This document shows positions 44,745 through 53,796 of a stretch of DNA of 64,000 bases, one piece after another (position 1 is the stretch's first letter; the number at the start of each line of letters is the position of its first letter). Origin of the DNA: Parapedobacter deserti (GTDB lineage Bacteria; Bacteroidota; Bacteroidia; Sphingobacteriales; Sphingobacteriaceae); assembly GCF_042646065.1 (NCBI RefSeq), contig NZ_JBHRTA010000016.1, positions 62,001 through 126,000 of the forward strand. The letters are read 5' to 3'. The notes under the pieces were generated by a model, which had not been told where the DNA came from, did no database searches, and worked only from the letters and a program-made list of their open reading frames with translations. A program made the position numbers and the translations under genes.

Positions 44745-45944
44745 TTAGTAAGCCGTACCAAAGAACGTGAGCTCGCCCAGCGCGACATCGGAATTTCCAC
44801 CCCAGGTATCCAATGTCCGCCAGCGCCAATACCGATAGGGTTCTTCCTGAAACTCGACGTCAAACTCTTCGCCAGCGCGGGCATAACTGATGTCGTCATC
44901 TGTAAACTCCCCGAATGGAAGTCCTGAAGGTTTGATAGATTCAAACGTACCGACCAATGTCCACGACTCCCACGTGCCATCCGGGTTCGGATCGTTGGAA
45001 CCCCACAATTCAAAAACGCTCGGGTGATTGAACCGGTACTCATTATTCAACCTTGAATACATCAGGAACCGGCTCAGCATCGCCGGAACACCCATATCAA
45101 ACGTAAAATGCTGGGGGATCCCCGTGCCCGGTGCTGTATGGAAGATAGTGCTCCCGACCCGGTCATTGCCATCCCAAAGCACCCTCGGCGTATGGAAGCC
45201 TGTATGTGCTTGATAAGTATCTGACGGCAAATTGTATTCCCGGAACAACGATTTATCCATCATCTCCTCGTACACAGGTAGGTAAACGCCCGTCAGCGTG
45301 TCCGAAGTATTGTTCCAGCGATCGGTAATATAAACCCCAAACTCGCGCTCTTGGCTTGGATATCCTCTTACGTTGATGATACCGGACTGAAGTCTGGTAT
45401 AGAAATCCCGAGCCCTTTCCCAGCCTCCCGCATCGTTTTTAGCAATAATATGGATTGCCAGCGCAGCTTCTGTCTCGTTTTCAAAGTATAATCTGATTCC
45501 TCCGAACGTTGCAGTGATATTTTCCGGCTCAGCGAGCTTTTCGAGTGCACGTCGGTAGGGCGGTGTCAACGCAGTGATGGTCAAAGTGGTCGGATCCGAA
45601 TCCACATCTCCTACACTGACGGCATAAAGGTTCACCTGATAGTCCCCAGCCTCTGCAAACCCATCGACGGTAATCGAGTTTTTGTAAATCGATGCCTTAT
45701 TTTCACGCACACGGCCATCTCCCAAAGTAAAAACGGCTTTGACATAACGGAGATCCCGATGATTGGGCAATTCATAAGTAATAATAGCCCCTCCGGAAAT
45801 ACTGGTTACCTCGTATGAAGTGATCGGTCCCGGCTTTTCACCCTTCCTTGAAGGACCCGGTTCGAGGTTGTCCTCGCAGCCAACAAGCAGGAGTCCTATG
45901 AAACCACACCTCACGGCATATAGAAATTTTTGTAAGTAATTCAT
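44745..45944 (-). CDS. DUF5000/DUF4959-type lipoprotein, locus 4
   Basis: About 399 residues from ATG 45944 (MNYLQKFLYAVRCGFIGLLLVGC, lipobox Cys 23, followed by ED). N-terminal DUF4959-like Ig fold (~40-130, ISGGAIITYELPNHRDLRYVKA), middle DUF5126-like domain (~130-240), C-terminal DUF5000, a discoidin-like fold (~245-399, LWDGNDRVGSTIFH, FTFDMGVPAMLSRFLMYSR, GELTFFG). Known only from operons with SusC/SusD; inferred to be a surface glycan-binding protein. It lies 45 bases after SusD and is co-transcribed with the next lipoprotein gene. Confidence 0.87.
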   Translation of the reverse strand: MNYLQKFLYAVRCGFIGLLLVGCEDNLEPGPSRKGEKPGPITSYEVTSISGGAIITYELPNHRDLRYVKAVFTLGDGRVRENKASIYKNSITVDGFAEAGDYQVNLYAVSVGDVDSDPTTLTITALTPPYRRALEKLAEPENITATFGGIRLYFENETEAALAIHIIAKNDAGGWERARDFYTRLQSGIINVRGYPSQEREFGVYITDRWNNTSDTLTGVYLPVYEEMMDKSLFREYNLPSDTYQAHTGFHTPRVLWDGNDRVGSTIFHTAPGTGIPQHFTFDMGVPAMLSRFLMYSRLNNEYRFNHPSVFELWGSNDPNPDGTWESWTLVGTFESIKPSGLPFGEFTDDDISYARAGEEFDVEFQEEPYRYWRWRTLDTWGGNSDVALGELTFFGTAY

Positions 45945-45989
45945 AATAATCATTTTTAGAATAATATTTCTGCTGGTCCCAGCAACCGT

Positions 45990-47924
45990 TTACCAAAGCG
46001 GAGCTTGCATCAGATCGGGGTTTCTTCGCAATTCATTGATGCTTATCGGCCAGAAATATTCGCGCTGTGTAAAGCTGCGATTAAACAAGACGACCGGACG
46101 ATAATAGGTCTGCGGCGTAGATTGGCGGATGTCCCAGCCGTAAATCGGTGTGTTCAATTCCTCCTGCGCCTTCCGCCAGCGCCGCAGATCCCAAAAACGC
46201 TGAGACTCAAAAGCCATCTCGATGGTGCGCTCCCGATGGATAATCTCCCGCAATCCGTCTTTGGTGTTTGGCTTGTCGGGATAAATGGAATGATCCGACC
46301 AAGATTCGATCACTCCACGTAAGCCGCTGCGTTCGCGGATGCGGTCGAGGTACATGAAAATCTCCTCCGAGGGTCCATTTACCTCATTCAACGCCTCTGC
46401 ATAGAGCAGATACAGGTTGGCCAGACGCATCATCACAAAGGGATACGGATATGTCGTAATACTGTTCTGGTCTCCAAGCACATTAAAATAGCTGACCAGT
46501 TTCTTTGGTGTATACCCGGTTCCGGAGTACCGGGTGGGTGAATTCGTGGCAGCTGCATTTCCACCCGGCCTCGCGTTGATGGCATAAGCCAGGAGGTCAT
46601 TGGTGTGGTTGCTCATAAAATATCTCCCACCGTCGAAAGACAGGGATGCATAAAAACGGTCTTCGCGGTCAAAGTGTAGGCCGACCGTGGTATACCCTGG
46701 AATCAGGTCGTATTGATAAGGGGATTCCCCCAACGGCACGTCCCGCAGTTCAAAGCGGTTCTCATAGTCGTAGCTGAAATCTTCTTCGATCGGAACTCCG
46801 TTCTTGCTATAAAACTTAAGAGCCATATTCAGCGTAGGTGCCATATAGCCGCCCGCCCGCTGGTTAGTGATCCGGGCCGGATCAATACTCCTCGGTGTAA
46901 ACGCTGTAAATTGATGATCTGCAAACGCTGTACTCCTGTTGTTTACCCACAGCAACTCAGGATTGTCCATCCGCTCGGTGACGGCCTGCCGTAGGCTCAT
47001 CTGGTTGATCGTACTTTCCTGGGGTCGCACCAACATGGTCGTAGGGGCAGTCCACTGGTACAACCGCTTGCCGACCGCTTGTGCTGACTCAATGGCATCC
47101 AGGCAAGCATCGGCTGCCCGCTCCCACTTTTCGGCACTGTAGGCCGCGTTAAATAACGATTGCCCTTCGGCATTGGTATAGCTTTGATAATCGGCGTTTC
47201 CATTAAACAACGGACTTGCCGCGGTGACCAACATTTCGGCCTTCATGGCTTTGGCAACAACCTGAGTGACCCGCCCCGTCTCCATCTGCGGTTGCATTAC
47301 GTCTGCCATCAGCGCAGGCATAGCCTCATCGATCGTCCGGACAATGTAATCAAACACATCGTCCACAGGTTGGCGCACAAAGGATACCCTTTCTGGATCT
47401 TCAAACACCTCGTAATTCTCATCCACAATTGGGATAGGGCCGTACATCCGTAATAGGTAGTAGTGATAATACGCTTTTAGAAACTTGACCTCAGCGGCCC
47501 AACGATTTTTTTCCATCTGATCCATATCTCCCACACCCTGAATGTTCTCCAGAAAAATATTACATTCACGGATGCCCCGCCATAGGTGGGTTCCTCCCTG
47601 ATTGCCGTCCCAATAATTGACCAAGGGACTGTTGACATTTTGGGCACCCATAGCCAAATACCAAGTGGGCATACTTCCTTGTGAGAAGTTGGTTGTCGAA
47701 TTCAGCCACATCTCGTCGCCGGCAAGCCATGCCGGATTGCTATTAAACGAATGTCCGGTCGGAATCCAGCTGTAGCAGGTGAACAAAAAGCGTTCGGCCA
47801 TCATCCGCATGGAAAAAGCCTGATTAAGCTCAGCCACATTGTCGGGCACAATATCCATGAACTTGTTGCAGCTATTGAAAACGAACAAGCCGGATAAGAG
47901 TACTGTTTTTATAATCTTCTTCAT
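45990..47924 (-). CDS. SusD/RagB surface lipoprotein, locus 4
   Basis: About 644 residues from ATG 47924 (MKKIIKTVLLSGLFVFNSC, lipobox Cys 19). SusD signatures: AEVKFLKAYYHYYLLRMYGPIPIV, MRLANLYLLYAEALNEVNG, ERTIEMAFESQRFWDLRRWR and the end YFWPISINELRRNPDLMQAPLW. Longer than average for the family. It is 33 bases downstream of SusC and pairs with it. The frame has another ATG at 47936. Confidence 0.95.
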   Translation of the reverse strand: MKKIIKTVLLSGLFVFNSCNKFMDIVPDNVAELNQAFSMRMMAERFLFTCYSWIPTGHSFNSNPAWLAGDEMWLNSTTNFSQGSMPTWYLAMGAQNVNSPLVNYWDGNQGGTHLWRGIRECNIFLENIQGVGDMDQMEKNRWAAEVKFLKAYYHYYLLRMYGPIPIVDENYEVFEDPERVSFVRQPVDDVFDYIVRTIDEAMPALMADVMQPQMETGRVTQVVAKAMKAEMLVTAASPLFNGNADYQSYTNAEGQSLFNAAYSAEKWERAADACLDAIESAQAVGKRLYQWTAPTTMLVRPQESTINQMSLRQAVTERMDNPELLWVNNRSTAFADHQFTAFTPRSIDPARITNQRAGGYMAPTLNMALKFYSKNGVPIEEDFSYDYENRFELRDVPLGESPYQYDLIPGYTTVGLHFDREDRFYASLSFDGGRYFMSNHTNDLLAYAINARPGGNAAATNSPTRYSGTGYTPKKLVSYFNVLGDQNSITTYPYPFVMMRLANLYLLYAEALNEVNGPSEEIFMYLDRIRERSGLRGVIESWSDHSIYPDKPNTKDGLREIIHRERTIEMAFESQRFWDLRRWRKAQEELNTPIYGWDIRQSTPQTYYRPVVLFNRSFTQREYFWPISINELRRNPDLMQAPLW

Positions 47925-47956
47925 TTTGAATATCATTTATTTTGGTCAGCCCTTGC

Positions 47957-50900
47957 TTAGAGTGTCACGAGGACACCCAAGTTAACCACACGCTGTAATG
48001 GATATCGCAACCCGGCATCCCCCATCTCCGGATCCCATAGGTCAAACCTACTTACATTGAATAGATTGGTTCCGCTGGCATATATTCGGAACCGATCAAT
48101 CTTATATCTTTTTGTGAATTGGGGGTTTAACGTATATGCCAGCTCTACCATTCTAAGCCGCAGAAAAGACCCGTTTCGCATCCAATGGGTGCTGGTCTGC
48201 GTATTGTTGGGCAGCGGATTTTGGCTTAGCCGGGGCCATAACGCATAGATGTCCCGGTTGTCTTCAGTCCAATGGCTATTTGCCCATGCCTGTAATACGG
48301 CATTGGGCTCCCACATGCTGCCAAATGGAGCCGCTCCGCTGACATTGGGATCGTTTGGACTATGCGTAAGCGGGTTAATGTGCAGGGAGGTGCGCGCCAT
48401 CCCGCTGAAAAAGAATGAAAAATCAACGTTTTTAAAACCCGAAGTCAATCCGAAGCCATAGTTGATCTGCGGCACGGTAGGGAAGCCGATCGGCACCTCA
48501 TCATTGGCATCGATCACCCCATCGCCATTCACATCCAAGTACTTGATGTCGCCTCCCATTACCATTTGGCCAAACGATTGGCGGGGATTGTTGTGGACCT
48601 CTTCGTCGTCAATGAATAACCGTTCGGCGATATATCCCGTCCGTTGGTTGTGGTCGCGGCCGATCCTACTCAGGTAAGGGTGATCGTATGTCGGCTCCTC
48701 ATAATAGAGGTATTCGCCTCTTGCGAAGGTAAACGTACCCCGCCCCTGAAACCATAAATGCTGGTTCACATTGTGGTTGTAAACCAGCTCCGCGTCAAAC
48801 CCTTCGCTTTTGTACTTCCCAAGGTTTGCCAATACCGGAGCTGCCAACCCCATAGAGGAGGGCAGTGCAGCACGTTGTTGCACGACATTGCTTCGGATTT
48901 GCCGGAAGACATCCCCGTTAAAGTTAATTTTTCCGTTGAACAAGGCCAGGTCAACACCCAGATTGGCCTGCTGGGAAACCTCCCACGTTACAAAGGGGTT
49001 TGCATAACGATTGATAGAAACACCGTTTCTTTCGTAATTCCCTTCGCCCGGGTTGATCCCAAAGTTAAATCGACGGGCATTGTCATCCAGATTGACGTTT
49101 GACAAGTAGAAAAACCGTGTATCATGGATGTGGTCATTACCTACAAGCCCGTAGGTAAATCGGAGCCTGGCGGTGCTGAATATATCCCGAAGCGGATCCA
49201 TAAAAGGCTCATTGTGAATGGTCCATGCGATACCAGCCGAGGGGAAAAAGCCCCACCGGTGATTTTCTGCGAACACCTCGGAGCCGTTGTAACCGAATGA
49301 GAACTGCGCATGGTAACGGTCGTCATACACATAGGTAAGACTTCCGGAAAAACTGGCGTTTCGGAACGGCAAGGTATTGATCACCGATGCGTTTGACGCA
49401 TTTTGAGGCAAGGTGACCCGGTTCCGGATCGTATTGACTAGGAAGGCGTTAAAGCTGTGTTTTTCGGCAAATCGGCGGTTATAATGAAGCTCATTTTGCA
49501 TGAAAAACACCGATTCCTGCCCGCGGCCGTTATCACTGAAGCCTAGGTATTCCGTCCCACCCAGCGGGTTAAGGCCCATAAAGGAATACGCTCCTGTATT
49601 CTGGTCGACGAAAGACGGCGTATAATAAAACGGGGTATACGACCGCACGTACTCCATCCGGGCGTTGCGCGAAGCATTGATAAAACCACTGTAGCGGAAT
49701 CCTTCGATCCACTGGGAAAAGTCCTGCTTCAACTCGACCTGTACCTGCATATTACTCTGCGACCATTCTGAATACCCCCGAACGATCTCTGCATAGGGGT
49801 TCAAATAAAGGTTGCCGCTTCCATCATCGTAGTTGCCGAACAACGGGTGGGTGATGTACGCCTGTTGCGGCCCCGCATGATATACCGGTTGAAAAAGCAC
49901 CGGATTCGCCCGCAGCGCATTGCGAAACGAAGAACTGCCTCCCTGTGGCGGTCCGCTATAATTGCGGTAATTGGCCATCGTGCGCACCATTAACTGAGTG
50001 GATTTAGTCACATTGACTTCAATGTTGCTCCGTAGGTTGTACACCTTAAAATCAACATTATTGTTGAAGTTATTTATTGGATTAACCCGTATCAACCCAT
50101 TGTCCTGCGTCAGGTTGCCGCTGACCATGTATTTGGCCAGCTGTCCGCCCCCTTGGATGTTTAGGTTGTAGTTCTGAGTGTAAGTATTAGGTTTCGTGAC
50201 TTCGTTCAACCAGTCTACAGCGGGATAAGCTATCGGATCATCGCCCGCAGCGGTCCGCGCAATTTTTTCGTCTGAATACAAGGTCAGTGCAGTTGGATCA
50301 CGTGTCAAGACGGCCTCGTTGTGCATGCGCATAAACGTGACCGGATCGGCAATCTTCGGCATCTGCGTGGGAGCAGACAGCCGTTGTTCAGCGCGTACCG
50401 TGATTCTGGGACGGCCTTCATTGCCCAGTTTGGTGGTGACGAGAATCACACCATTGGCACCGCGTGAACCGTAAACTGCTGCTGAGGTAGCGTCCCGCAG
50501 GATGGAGAAGCTGGCGATATCATCTACCGGAATACGTGCCAAATCATCGGCGGTAACCTCCATGTTATCAATCAAAATCAACGGGCGTTGGTTAACCCCG
50601 AACGTGCCGACGCCGCGAATGAAAAAGTCAGCGTTATCCAGTCCGGGTTCGCCGCTTCGTTGGAAGGAAATCATTCCCGCTACCCGCCCCTGCATTGCTC
50701 CGGTCAGGTTACTCATCGGCATGCGGAGCTCCTCGGGATTGATGGAACTCACCGATCCGATCAAGTCCGTTTTCCGTTGGCGATGGCCGAATGCCGTAAC
50801 CACGGTTTCTTCGATCATAAAAGCAGCTTCGACCAGTACGACATCAATGATTTCTTTCCCCGTAGTACTGATTTCCTGCGTTTCAAAGCCAATCATATTG

Positions 50901-51466
50901 AATACCAGCATGGCATTAGCAGGAACATTGAGAATATATCGACCGTTTAGATCGGTGGTGGTACCCACGCTGGCCCTACCTTTCACGGAAACCGTGACAC
51001 CGGTTAGTATCTGCCCAGTGGTGTCCCTTACCGTTCCCCGTACTTCGTGATCTTGGATGGTGCGTTTCGGCAATGATACAGGAGCTTTACGTACAAGCGC
51101 TGGTGGCCTGCTCCGTACCACTATGGTATTCTTATCCACTGTGTAGGTCACTGGCTGCCCTTTGAAGACCTCCGTCAATACCTCTTCAAGGGAAGCTTCT
51201 CGGAAATCAGCGGTAATTGGCGAAGTTCCTGTGAGCATTAACGGGTTATACAGCACATTAAATCCGCTGGCCTTTCGGACAGACTGGAGCACTTCCTCGA
51301 ATGAACGGTTTTCTAACCGGATGGTAATCCGCTGCCCATAGGTAAGTGCGCTCACATGTACGGTGCCAAACAAGGTTAACAGGACAATGAGTTTCATGAC
51401 TTTTCTTAAGACTAAGCCATTAAATACGTTGCGTCTTCTTTGCAATACGACATAGAAGTTATACAT
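47957..51466 (-). CDS. SusC/RagA TonB-dependent transporter, locus 4
   Basis: 1169 residues. A 23-residue basic extension (MYNFYVVLQRRRNVFNGLVL) precedes the signal core MKLIVLLTLFGTVHVSALTY. STN domain (~50-115, SFEEVLQSVRKASGFNVLY), carboxypeptidase-regulatory-like domain (~140-210, GTVRDTTGQILTGVTVSVKG), plug (EETVVTAFGHRQRKTDLIGSV, PLILIDNMEVTADDL, ILRDATSAAVYGSRGANG) and barrel ending NLGVLVTL. In the plug the usual DG of VDGV is DN. The start codon lies inside a predicted antisense promoter box. Substrate unknown; the discoidin-type lipoproteins downstream suggest a glycan. Confidence 0.95.
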   Translation of the reverse strand: MYNFYVVLQRRRNVFNGLVLRKVMKLIVLLTLFGTVHVSALTYGQRITIRLENRSFEEVLQSVRKASGFNVLYNPLMLTGTSPITADFREASLEEVLTEVFKGQPVTYTVDKNTIVVRSRPPALVRKAPVSLPKRTIQDHEVRGTVRDTTGQILTGVTVSVKGRASVGTTTDLNGRYILNVPANAMLVFNMIGFETQEISTTGKEIIDVVLVEAAFMIEETVVTAFGHRQRKTDLIGSVSSINPEELRMPMSNLTGAMQGRVAGMISFQRSGEPGLDNADFFIRGVGTFGVNQRPLILIDNMEVTADDLARIPVDDIASFSILRDATSAAVYGSRGANGVILVTTKLGNEGRPRITVRAEQRLSAPTQMPKIADPVTFMRMHNEAVLTRDPTALTLYSDEKIARTAAGDDPIAYPAVDWLNEVTKPNTYTQNYNLNIQGGGQLAKYMVSGNLTQDNGLIRVNPINNFNNNVDFKVYNLRSNIEVNVTKSTQLMVRTMANYRNYSGPPQGGSSSFRNALRANPVLFQPVYHAGPQQAYITHPLFGNYDDGSGNLYLNPYAEIVRGYSEWSQSNMQVQVELKQDFSQWIEGFRYSGFINASRNARMEYVRSYTPFYYTPSFVDQNTGAYSFMGLNPLGGTEYLGFSDNGRGQESVFFMQNELHYNRRFAEKHSFNAFLVNTIRNRVTLPQNASNASVINTLPFRNASFSGSLTYVYDDRYHAQFSFGYNGSEVFAENHRWGFFPSAGIAWTIHNEPFMDPLRDIFSTARLRFTYGLVGNDHIHDTRFFYLSNVNLDDNARRFNFGINPGEGNYERNGVSINRYANPFVTWEVSQQANLGVDLALFNGKINFNGDVFRQIRSNVVQQRAALPSSMGLAAPVLANLGKYKSEGFDAELVYNHNVNQHLWFQGRGTFTFARGEYLYYEEPTYDHPYLSRIGRDHNQRTGYIAERLFIDDEEVHNNPRQSFGQMVMGGDIKYLDVNGDGVIDANDEVPIGFPTVPQINYGFGLTSGFKNVDFSFFFSGMARTSLHINPLTHSPNDPNVSGAAPFGSMWEPNAVLQAWANSHWTEDNRDIYALWPRLSQNPLPNNTQTSTHWMRNGSFLRLRMVELAYTLNPQFTKRYKIDRFRIYASGTNLFNVSRFDLWDPEMGDAGLRYPLQRVVNLGVLVTL

Positions 51467-51474
51467 TTGGTTTA

Positions 51475-51572
51475 CTTGGTTTGTAGCAATTAAAAAAATG
51501 TGAATTTACAGTCTTAGTTGTTTAGCCAATGTTTATACCGGGGGCGGTTCCAGCGCCTCTGGTATTTTTCTT
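51475..51572 (+). ncRNA. Predicted antisense RNA at fecR-susC junction, locus 4
   Basis: Best supported of the four. Seen on the plus strand, opposite to fecR-susC: TTTG (51439-51442), 19-base spacer, TACATTTG (51462-51469), a full match to the Bacteroidota promoter consensus and overlapping the susC start codon. Then a 12-bp hairpin (51535-51546 with 51554-51565, two G-U pairs, 7-base loop) is followed by TTTTTCTT. On the coding strand the two G-U pairs become A-C mismatches and there is no T run. The predicted RNA is about 98 nt, starting near 51475 and ending near 51572, wholly complementary to the susC leader. Function inferred from DonS-type antisense repressors. Confidence 0.6.
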
Positions 51573-51589
51573 GGCGTTATAACGAATGC

Positions 51590-52720
51590 CTATTCCATAA
51601 CTGTTACCCTCCTTCCTTCCACATGGAACTTTACGGTGCCCGTTAGTGCAAGCATATCCAGCACATCCTTTATATCATCGAATCTTGACATGGTGCCGGT
51701 AAATTGTTTCCCGCGCATGTCGCCTTGATAGGCAACTTCTACATCATACCACCGGGCTATTTTACGCATCACGCTTTCCACCGGTTCGGCTTTGAACCAA
51801 AAGTATCCTGACTTCCATGCCAGCGCTTCTTCGCGCTCAAACCGCTCTTTCTGCACATGTTTCTTGCGCTTATGATACACAGTCCGCTGCCCGGGTTCCA
51901 ATTCGTAGCCCTGTGCGCCAATTTGAACCTGTACACTACCCTCCAACAACGCTGTCTGTTGCACTTGTTCATTCGGATAAGAAGTAACAACAAATGACGT
52001 CCCCAGTACTTGGACGGTTTGCTCTTCGCACCGCACAACAAACTGTTTGCCGGCCTGCTTTTCTACGTCAAAAAACACCTCTCCGGAGACCTCAACCACA
52101 CGCTCGTTGCCGCTGAAAGCCAAAGGAAAACGAATGGAAGACTCGGCGTTGAGCCAGACATCCGTGCCATCGGCCAACGTCACCCGGAATTGCCCACCCC
52201 GAGGTGTACTGACGGTGTGGTATTGGAGAGCATGTTGCCCCGGTGCATCCATAGCAAGACTTTCATATTCCAATAGTCCGTCCGCCAGCTTACGGATAGC
52301 CTCTTGGTGCTGTCCGCTCAGTAATGAAAGATCAATTTCGTTTAGCGAAACCTGTGTCCCGTCCTCCAACGTTAACAGTGCCTTGTTACTTCCGGGTTGG
52401 ATGAGCGCCTGCTGAACCGAAGGCTCATTAATTGACGTTGTCCGTAAATATAAACTAATAAAAACCACCAGTCCAATCAGTAACATCGCGGCCACCGCAT
52501 ACGTATGCCAACGGGAACTTCGGCGTTTGATCTGCCGATATAACCGTTTTCGGATACGGCGCTTGATCTGCTTCTGATTTCCCATGGCTATTTCGTCCCA
52601 TGGTCCTTCTGCCAACTCGAATTCATCCCGGTATGCTTCCAGCAAGCTAATTTCCTCAGCCGAACATTGCCCAGCAATATACTTCTCGTATAGAGCCATA
52701 AAGGCGTCCTTGGTCATCAT
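51590..52720 (-). CDS. FecR-type anti-sigma factor, locus 4
   Basis: 376 residues (ATG 52720 or the adjacent ATG 52717). Cytoplasmic part ~1-70, membrane helix (~73-93, YAVAAMLLIGLVVFISLYL), periplasmic FecR domain (~175-270; VTLADGTDVWLNAESSIRFP, VSGEVFFDVEK) and DUF4974 (~300-376, VESVMRKIARWYDVEVAYQ). It heads the minus-strand SusC operon. Unlike in loci 1-3, the probable sigma gene is divergent rather than upstream in the same direction. Confidence 0.93.
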   Translation of the reverse strand: MMTKDAFMALYEKYIAGQCSAEEISLLEAYRDEFELAEGPWDEIAMGNQKQIKRRIRKRLYRQIKRRSSRWHTYAVAAMLLIGLVVFISLYLRTTSINEPSVQQALIQPGSNKALLTLEDGTQVSLNEIDLSLLSGQHQEAIRKLADGLLEYESLAMDAPGQHALQYHTVSTPRGGQFRVTLADGTDVWLNAESSIRFPLAFSGNERVVEVSGEVFFDVEKQAGKQFVVRCEEQTVQVLGTSFVVTSYPNEQVQQTALLEGSVQVQIGAQGYELEPGQRTVYHKRKKHVQKERFEREEALAWKSGYFWFKAEPVESVMRKIARWYDVEVAYQGDMRGKQFTGTMSRFDDIKDVLDMLALTGTVKFHVEGRRVTVME

Positions 52721-52838
52721 ATATTCAAGGTTTACTACTTACATAGAGTCAAAATTCTTCCAGCACACACACCATGTTTATCACCTTTTTTAAAAAACAG
52801 TGCTTATCGATTTAGGCAAATCGTTTCAAGATATTTAC

Positions 52839-52846
52839 TACCTTTG
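52839..52846 (+). promoter_or_regulatory. Candidate -7 box for locus 4 sigma gene
   Basis: TACCTTTG matches TAnnTTTG, 50 bases before ATG 52896 in the gap between divergent fecR and sigma genes. A -33 TTTG at the right spacing is not seen. Its position argues against the GTG at 52800 as start. Confidence 0.45.
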
Positions 52847-52895
52847 GCAGCAAGAGCCAATTAGATTCATACCCACAAGAAAGTTAAGACAGGTT

Positions 52896-53513
52896 ATGGG
52901 GTCGAAAAAAAAAGCATTTGCGATGGGCGGAGTGCGGCCGGACGCTGAGCTTTGGGAAGCCGTGGCCAATGGCGATGGGACCGCATTTTCCCTGTTGTTT
53001 GACCGTTATTGGCCCATAGTCTATAAAACGGTGTTTTCGTACATTAAAGACGGGGCGCAAAGCGAAGAAATCACACACGATATTTTTCTAAATCTCTGGC
53101 GTGGCCGTCATACGTTTCAAATCCTGTCTTTTCGCGCATATTTACTTGCGGGAGCCCGATACCATGTCTATCGGTTTATGAAGTCGGCGAAAGCCTCGAC
53201 AGTAAAATACATCGATAATTGGGACCAGATTTCCGTACCAAAGGTGGCTAATGCCGGCGCAGAAAAAATAGCCACCGATGAATGGGAGACTGATATAGCC
53301 GGACTATTGGCCGACCTGCCGGCAAGGTGCAGGGAAATCTTTCTCCTTAGCAGAAAGGAAAATTTATCGAACGATGAGATCGCGGACCGATTGGGCATTT
53401 CGAAACGCAGTGTAGAAAACCAAATCACCCGTGCGCTCAAGCATTTAAGGGTTCAGTTGAAAACGTTAACCTATTTTGTCTGGTTGATCATAACAATTTT
53501 TCTATTCCTATGA
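52896..53513 (+). CDS. ECF RNA polymerase sigma factor, divergent, locus 4
   Basis: About 205 residues from ATG 52896 (MGSKKKAFAMGGVRPDAELW); ATG 52923 is also possible, and the open frame continues up to a GTG at 52800. Region 2 has SEEITHDIFLNLWRGRHTF, and region 4 has LPARCREIFLLSRKENLSNDEIADRLGISKRSVENQITRAL. A hydrophobic C-terminal tail (TYFVWLIITIFLFL) could anchor it in the membrane, as in locus 3. It is transcribed away from the FecR gene, with a 175-base gap; it is the only sigma gene available to that FecR. Confidence 0.9.
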   Translation: MGSKKKAFAMGGVRPDAELWEAVANGDGTAFSLLFDRYWPIVYKTVFSYIKDGAQSEEITHDIFLNLWRGRHTFQILSFRAYLLAGARYHVYRFMKSAKASTVKYIDNWDQISVPKVANAGAEKIATDEWETDIAGLLADLPARCREIFLLSRKENLSNDEIADRLGISKRSVENQITRALKHLRVQLKTLTYFVWLIITIFLFL

Positions 53514-53542
53514 TCAACAACGTGTTTTATGACAACAACACC

Positions 53543-53568
53543 GAAGTGCGGTGCGGAAGTGCGGTGCG
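53543..53568. repeat. Perfect 13-bp tandem duplication
   Basis: GAAGTGCGGTGCG occurs twice in direct succession (53543-53555 and 53556-53568) in the non-coding stretch after the sigma gene. Probably a simple slippage duplication. Confidence 0.7.
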
Positions 53569-53613
53569 CAAAAAACGACTGGGCGGAGGGAAATGACGAA
53601 GTCGAAAAACCGA

Positions 53614-53649
53614 TAAAAAAAGCCCCGAAATTGAGAAATCCGGGGCTTT
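53614..53649 (-). terminator. Strong intrinsic terminator, locus 5 operon
   Basis: A 9-bp stem AAAGCCCCG/CGGGGCTTT (53619-53627, 53641-53649) is followed on the minus strand by a run of seven T. It should end the SusC-SusD-glycosidase transcript about 150 bases after the glycosidase stop. On the plus strand it has only TTT and may also end the sigma transcript. Confidence 0.8.
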
Positions 53650-53677
53650 AAACTAACCAATTATTAACCTAACTTAT

Positions 53678-53791
53678 GAAAAGACAACCTTCATTATACG
53701 TAAAACGGATAAGCTATCGTTTTAGTATACGGTGCTCAAACTCTTTATCCCTTTCCCAAAATATTCAAGAAATCCATTCATAGCATTATGC
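53678..53791 (+). pseudogene. Possible relic of a susC 5' end (37 codons)
   Basis: A short open frame MKRQPSLYVKRISYRFSI... ends in TAG after 37 codons. The basic start and the AAACTAACCAATTATTAACC leader before it look to me like the start region of FecR-regulated susC genes in Sphingobacteriaceae, and a susC would be expected downstream of a sigma gene. No signal core or STN domain follows. Recognition is from memory of such leaders, so this is a tentative call; it may be no gene at all. Confidence 0.25.
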
Positions 53792-53796
53792 TGAGG

